This document shows, piece by piece, positions 61,692 through 64,000 of a DNA stretch of 64,000 nucleotides. A program made the translations under genes and the position numbers. The DNA is taken from positions 434,001 through 498,000 of the forward strand of contig NZ_CP090063.1 in the NCBI RefSeq assembly GCF_021391495.1, given 5' to 3'. Position 1 is the stretch's first letter, and each line of letters begins with the position of its first letter. The stretch is from Amycolatopsis acidiphila (GTDB lineage: Bacteria > Actinomycetota > Actinomycetes > Mycobacteriales > Pseudonocardiaceae). The notes below the pieces were generated by a model. It saw nothing but the letters and a program-made list of their open reading frames with translations, was not told where the DNA came from and searched no databases.

Positions 61692-63016
61692 GCTGAACCT
61701 GCCATCGCGTCACGGTCGCTGGCGACCTCGGGCTGCTGGGTGGTGGTGGGGCGAACGGGCTGGGTGAGCACGACGCCGAGCACGTCGTGGTCCGCGTCGG
61801 CGCACGCCTCGGCGATCCCGACGAGCTCCCAGGCCGTCCTGGTGCCGACGGTGAGCACGACGAGCACGCCCGCGGCGTCCGGGTCGTCGGGGACCGCCGG
61901 CCTGCCGGGCGAAACGTCGACGACGCGCAGCGAGGTGCGCGACCCGGCCGCCGCGGCGAGCTGGGTGACCGCCCGGTGCGCGGGTGCGTCGCCTTCCGGC
62001 ACGAGCACCAGCAACCGGCGCCCGGACGTGCGCAGCCGGTTGAGCACCCGGCGGTAGCGCGCGTCGCGGCTGAGCTCGTCGGCCGAGACGGACAGCTGCG
62101 GCAGGTCCCACGGCCGGTCCGCCTGCACCAGCCGGCGCAGCCGGGCACGCCAGCCCCTCGCCGCTTCCGGCGCCTGCTCCGGGATGTCGACACTGCCGAG
62201 CACCGTGGCGTTCAGCGCCGCGGCGATCTCCGGCTCGTCGCGCAGCCGCTTGTCCGCGCGGGCCGCGAGGAGGTGGCCGAAGACGCCGATCAGCAGGAAC
62301 AGCACCGCGCCACCGGCGATCAGCTGGGTCATCGTGGGCGCAGCCGGGCTGGTCGGCCGCTCGGCCGAGCCGAGCACGACCATGTTCGCCGAGCTGGTCG
62401 CCGCGTCCGCCTGGTTGAGGTTGTTGATCGCCTGCTCCAGTGACGTCCGCAGTCCTTCGAGCTGCGTGCGCACCTGCACGCTTTCCACCGTCAGGCCACC
62501 GCCCACCTGCTGCGCGAGCTCGCTGACCCGTTGCGTGGTGAGGGTGACCTGCTGGCGCAGCGACTCCCGCTGCTCCTGCGCGATCTGTGCGGCGGCGTCG
62601 GTCGAGCCGCTGATCAGCTGGGTCGAGTAGCGGACGAACTCGGCCGCCACCTTGTCCGCCAGCTGCTGCGCGTGCTCCGGGGTGCCGGCGGACGCGCTGA
62701 TCGTCACGACGTTGCCGTTGGCGACCGACGAGGACACCTCGTCCTTGAGGTCGGCGCCCGTGGTCTGCCAGCTCAACCCCGCCGCGGCCCGGTCGAGCAC
62801 CACGGAGCTGGTCGCGACCTGTGCCTCGGTGAGCAGCTCGTCGGCCTGCCGCGGCCCCTGCAGCAGCACGCTGGAGGTGGTCTCGTAGCCGGGGGAGAAC
62901 ACCAGCGAGGCACCGGCACCCACGAGCGCGCCGAGCACGGCGAGCACGGCGAGTAACCGCCAGCGGCGGCGCGCGAGCTGTCCCACCGCGGACAGGCGCA
63001 CTGTTTCGTCACTCAA
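61688..63016 (-). CDS. Second Wzz-type chain-length co-polymerase
   Basis: A 442-residue membrane protein with helices near residues 20-38 (LLAVLAVLGALVGAGASLVF) and 240-260 (LIAGGAVLFLLIGVFGHLLA). The external part is predicted coiled coil (ESLRQQVTLTTQRVSELAQQ). The cytoplasmic part has RRLLVLVPEGDAPAHRAVTQ in place of a P-loop, so this copy also lacks a usable Walker A. TTG 63016 with GAGGGGAGAAAG upstream is preferred; a frame from 63073 would add 19 residues but lacks a ribosome site. Both copies together may form a hetero-oligomer. Confidence 0.8.
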   Translation of the reverse strand: MSDETVRLSAVGQLARRRWRLLAVLAVLGALVGAGASLVFSPGYETTSSVLLQGPRQADELLTEAQVATSSVVLDRAAAGLSWQTTGADLKDEVSSSVANGNVVTISASAGTPEHAQQLADKVAAEFVRYSTQLISGSTDAAAQIAQEQRESLRQQVTLTTQRVSELAQQVGGGLTVESVQVRTQLEGLRTSLEQAINNLNQADAATSSANMVVLGSAERPTSPAAPTMTQLIAGGAVLFLLIGVFGHLLAARADKRLRDEPEIAAALNATVLGSVDIPEQAPEAARGWRARLRRLVQADRPWDLPQLSVSADELSRDARYRRVLNRLRTSGRRLLVLVPEGDAPAHRAVTQLAAAAGSRTSLRVVDVSPGRPAVPDDPDAAGVLVVLTVGTRTAWELVGIAEACADADHDVLGVVLTQPVRPTTTQQPEVASDRDAMAGSA

Positions 63017-63139
63017 CGCGGCTTTCTCCCCTCGAAAGAAATGCGGCCCATCGCGTGGATGGGCTTTCACCAACTCGTCGCCGCGATTACCGCATTGGTT
63101 ACAGGGCTGTCCGCGTCTTGTTCAAAACGCGATCGTTGC

Positions 63140-64000
63140 TTATTGCCCGGAATGGTTTCCGGACGGGTTGAAACCGTCGTATGCGGCCAGCAACGCCTTC
63201 GTGGACTCCCGCCACGCCAACGGCCCTTCGACCCGCGCCTGGCCGAGTTTTCCCATCCGGGACCGCTCTTCGGGGTCGTCGAGCAGCTGGCCGATGAGCT
63301 CGGAAAAGACCTGCTCGTCGTTCGCCGGCGCGTACAGCGCGGCTTCCCCGGCCGAAACGCGCGCCTCCTTGAGGTCGAAGGAGACGATCGGTTTGGCCAT
63401 GGCCATGTACTCCATGATCTTGTTCATGGTCGACACGTCGTTCAGTGGATTCAGCGGATCCGGTGACAGGCAGACGTCGGCGGTCGACAGATAGCGAACC
63501 AGGTCGTCGTCCGGAATACGGCCGGTGAATTCCACGTGCTCGGTGAGCCCGATTTTCCCGGAGAGCTCCACCATCGCGTCGAAAGTGTCCCCGGCGCCGA
63601 CGAAAACCGCGTGCCAGTCCGTCCGTCGTTCCCGCAGGAGCGCGAGCGATCGCAGAGCGTAGTCGACTCCGTCCTGCGGCCCCATGACACCGAGGTAGCA
63701 GAGCAGGTGCGGCTTGCCGCGCTTGAGCTCCGGCTCGGGGGGCACCTGCCGGAACCGCTCGACGGCGGGCGCGCTGCGCACCACGTACACGTCCTCAGGC
63801 CGCTTGCCGCCACGGCTGATCGCGACGTCCCGGTAGCTCTCGTTGGTCGCGATGACCACGTCGGCGGCGCGGTAGGTCTCCCGCTCCAGCGCGCACACGC
63901 CGCGGTAGAGCAGGTCCTCGCCGCGGTCGAAGCGCGACAGGTACAGCTCCGGCACGAGGTCGTGCTGGTCGAAGACGAACTTCGCACCCCGGCGCTTGAG
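63140..64000 (-). CDS. GT4 family glycosyltransferase (5' end outside window)
   Basis: The frame is open to the window edge, so the N-terminus is missing. The visible part, from FVFDQHDLVPELY, covers most of the acceptor domain and the whole donor domain: VIATNESYRDVAISRGGKR, LCYLGVMGPQDGVDYALRSL, PDPLNPLNDVSTMNKIMEYM and AMAKPIVSFDLKEARVSAGE (the usual E-x7-E has an acidic Glu in KIMEYMAM only). It resembles WcaI/WbuB-type transferases that add amino sugars to lipid carriers. 123 bp without a gene separate it from the Wzz-like gene downstream. Confidence 0.82.
   Translation of the reverse strand, partial: LKRRGAKFVFDQHDLVPELYLSRFDRGEDLLYRGVCALERETYRAADVVIATNESYRDVAISRGGKRPEDVYVVRSAPAVERFRQVPPEPELKRGKPHLLCYLGVMGPQDGVDYALRSLALLRERRTDWHAVFVGAGDTFDAMVELSGKIGLTEHVEFTGRIPDDDLVRYLSTADVCLSPDPLNPLNDVSTMNKIMEYMAMAKPIVSFDLKEARVSAGEAALYAPANDEQVFSELIGQLLDDPEERSRMGKLGQARVEGPLAWRESTKALLAAYDGFNPSGNHSGQ

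Overview
The window is high-GC actinobacterial chromosome, most likely from Pseudonocardiaceae (Amycolatopsis-like). This rests on very strong GC bias at third codon positions, many GTG starts, ATGA/GTGA start-stop overlaps, a 14-gene nuo operon with Rex-type operators, a sunset-domain protein, korAB, and a gene set (mgtA, menG, menJ, polyprenyl diphosphate synthase) that resembles the Rv0557-Rv0562 neighbourhood of Mycobacterium tuberculosis from memory. The genus is inference; no rRNA or tRNA is present to confirm it.

Layout. 1-3.6 kb: end of a membrane-protein gene, a decayed zinc-ribbon gene, an inositol-monophosphatase-family gene, then two GT4 glycosyltransferases (the first mgtA-like). 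3.9-6.8 kb: a small-protein surface locus with an unknown 115-residue protein, a secreted His/Asp-rich protein with Cys pairs, and two tandem small secreted paralogs that recall chaplins/rodlins, closed by a strong bidirectional hairpin. 6.8-8.8 kb (minus): a secreted GH43-type hydrolase and a Tat-type secreted protein of unknown family. 8.9-10.9 kb: menG-menJ, the last steps of menaquinone maturation. 11.0-27.3 kb: nuoA-N (complex I), preceded by a promoter and two Rex-like operators, and interrupted between nuoI and nuoJ by an unrecognised tandem-repeat reading frame. 27.3-31.1 kb: a spacer, an MFS drug exporter with a C-terminal winged-helix-like extension, and a long-chain polyprenyl diphosphate synthase. 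Menaquinone synthesis, its prenyl chain and its main reductase (complex I) are therefore clustered.

31.2-39.1 kb: a membrane-anchored sunset-domain protein with about 26 degenerate peptide repeats; a 600-bp intergenic array of degenerate 27-bp units; korAB (2-oxoglutarate:ferredoxin oxidoreductase); an enoyl-CoA hydratase overlapping an Lrp/AsnC regulator; and a divergent dimethylargininase-family gene.

39.3-64 kb: a large extracellular polysaccharide locus in two converging halves. The plus-strand operon (39.3-49.6 kb) carries sugar C-methyltransferase, nucleotidylyltransferase, PIG-L deacetylase, epimerase, DUF4910 protein, flippase, GT2, pyruvyltransferase, 3,5-epimerase and a class III aminotransferase. 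The minus-strand half (64-49.6 kb) carries GT4, two Wzz-like co-polymerases with degenerate nucleotide-binding domains, asparagine-synthase-like protein, a fused dehydrogenase/Gfo-Idh-MocA oxidoreductase, heparinase-like protein, beta-helix lipoprotein, Wzy-like polymerase, another GT4 and a PAP2 phosphatase. Flippase, polymerase and chain-length proteins together indicate a Wzx/Wzy-dependent pathway. The initiating phosphoglycosyltransferase is not in the window.

The most unusual items are the repeat frame inside the nuo operon, the His/Asp-rich protein next to chaplin-like paralogs, the sunset-domain repeat protein with its neighbouring intergenic array, and the polysaccharide locus.
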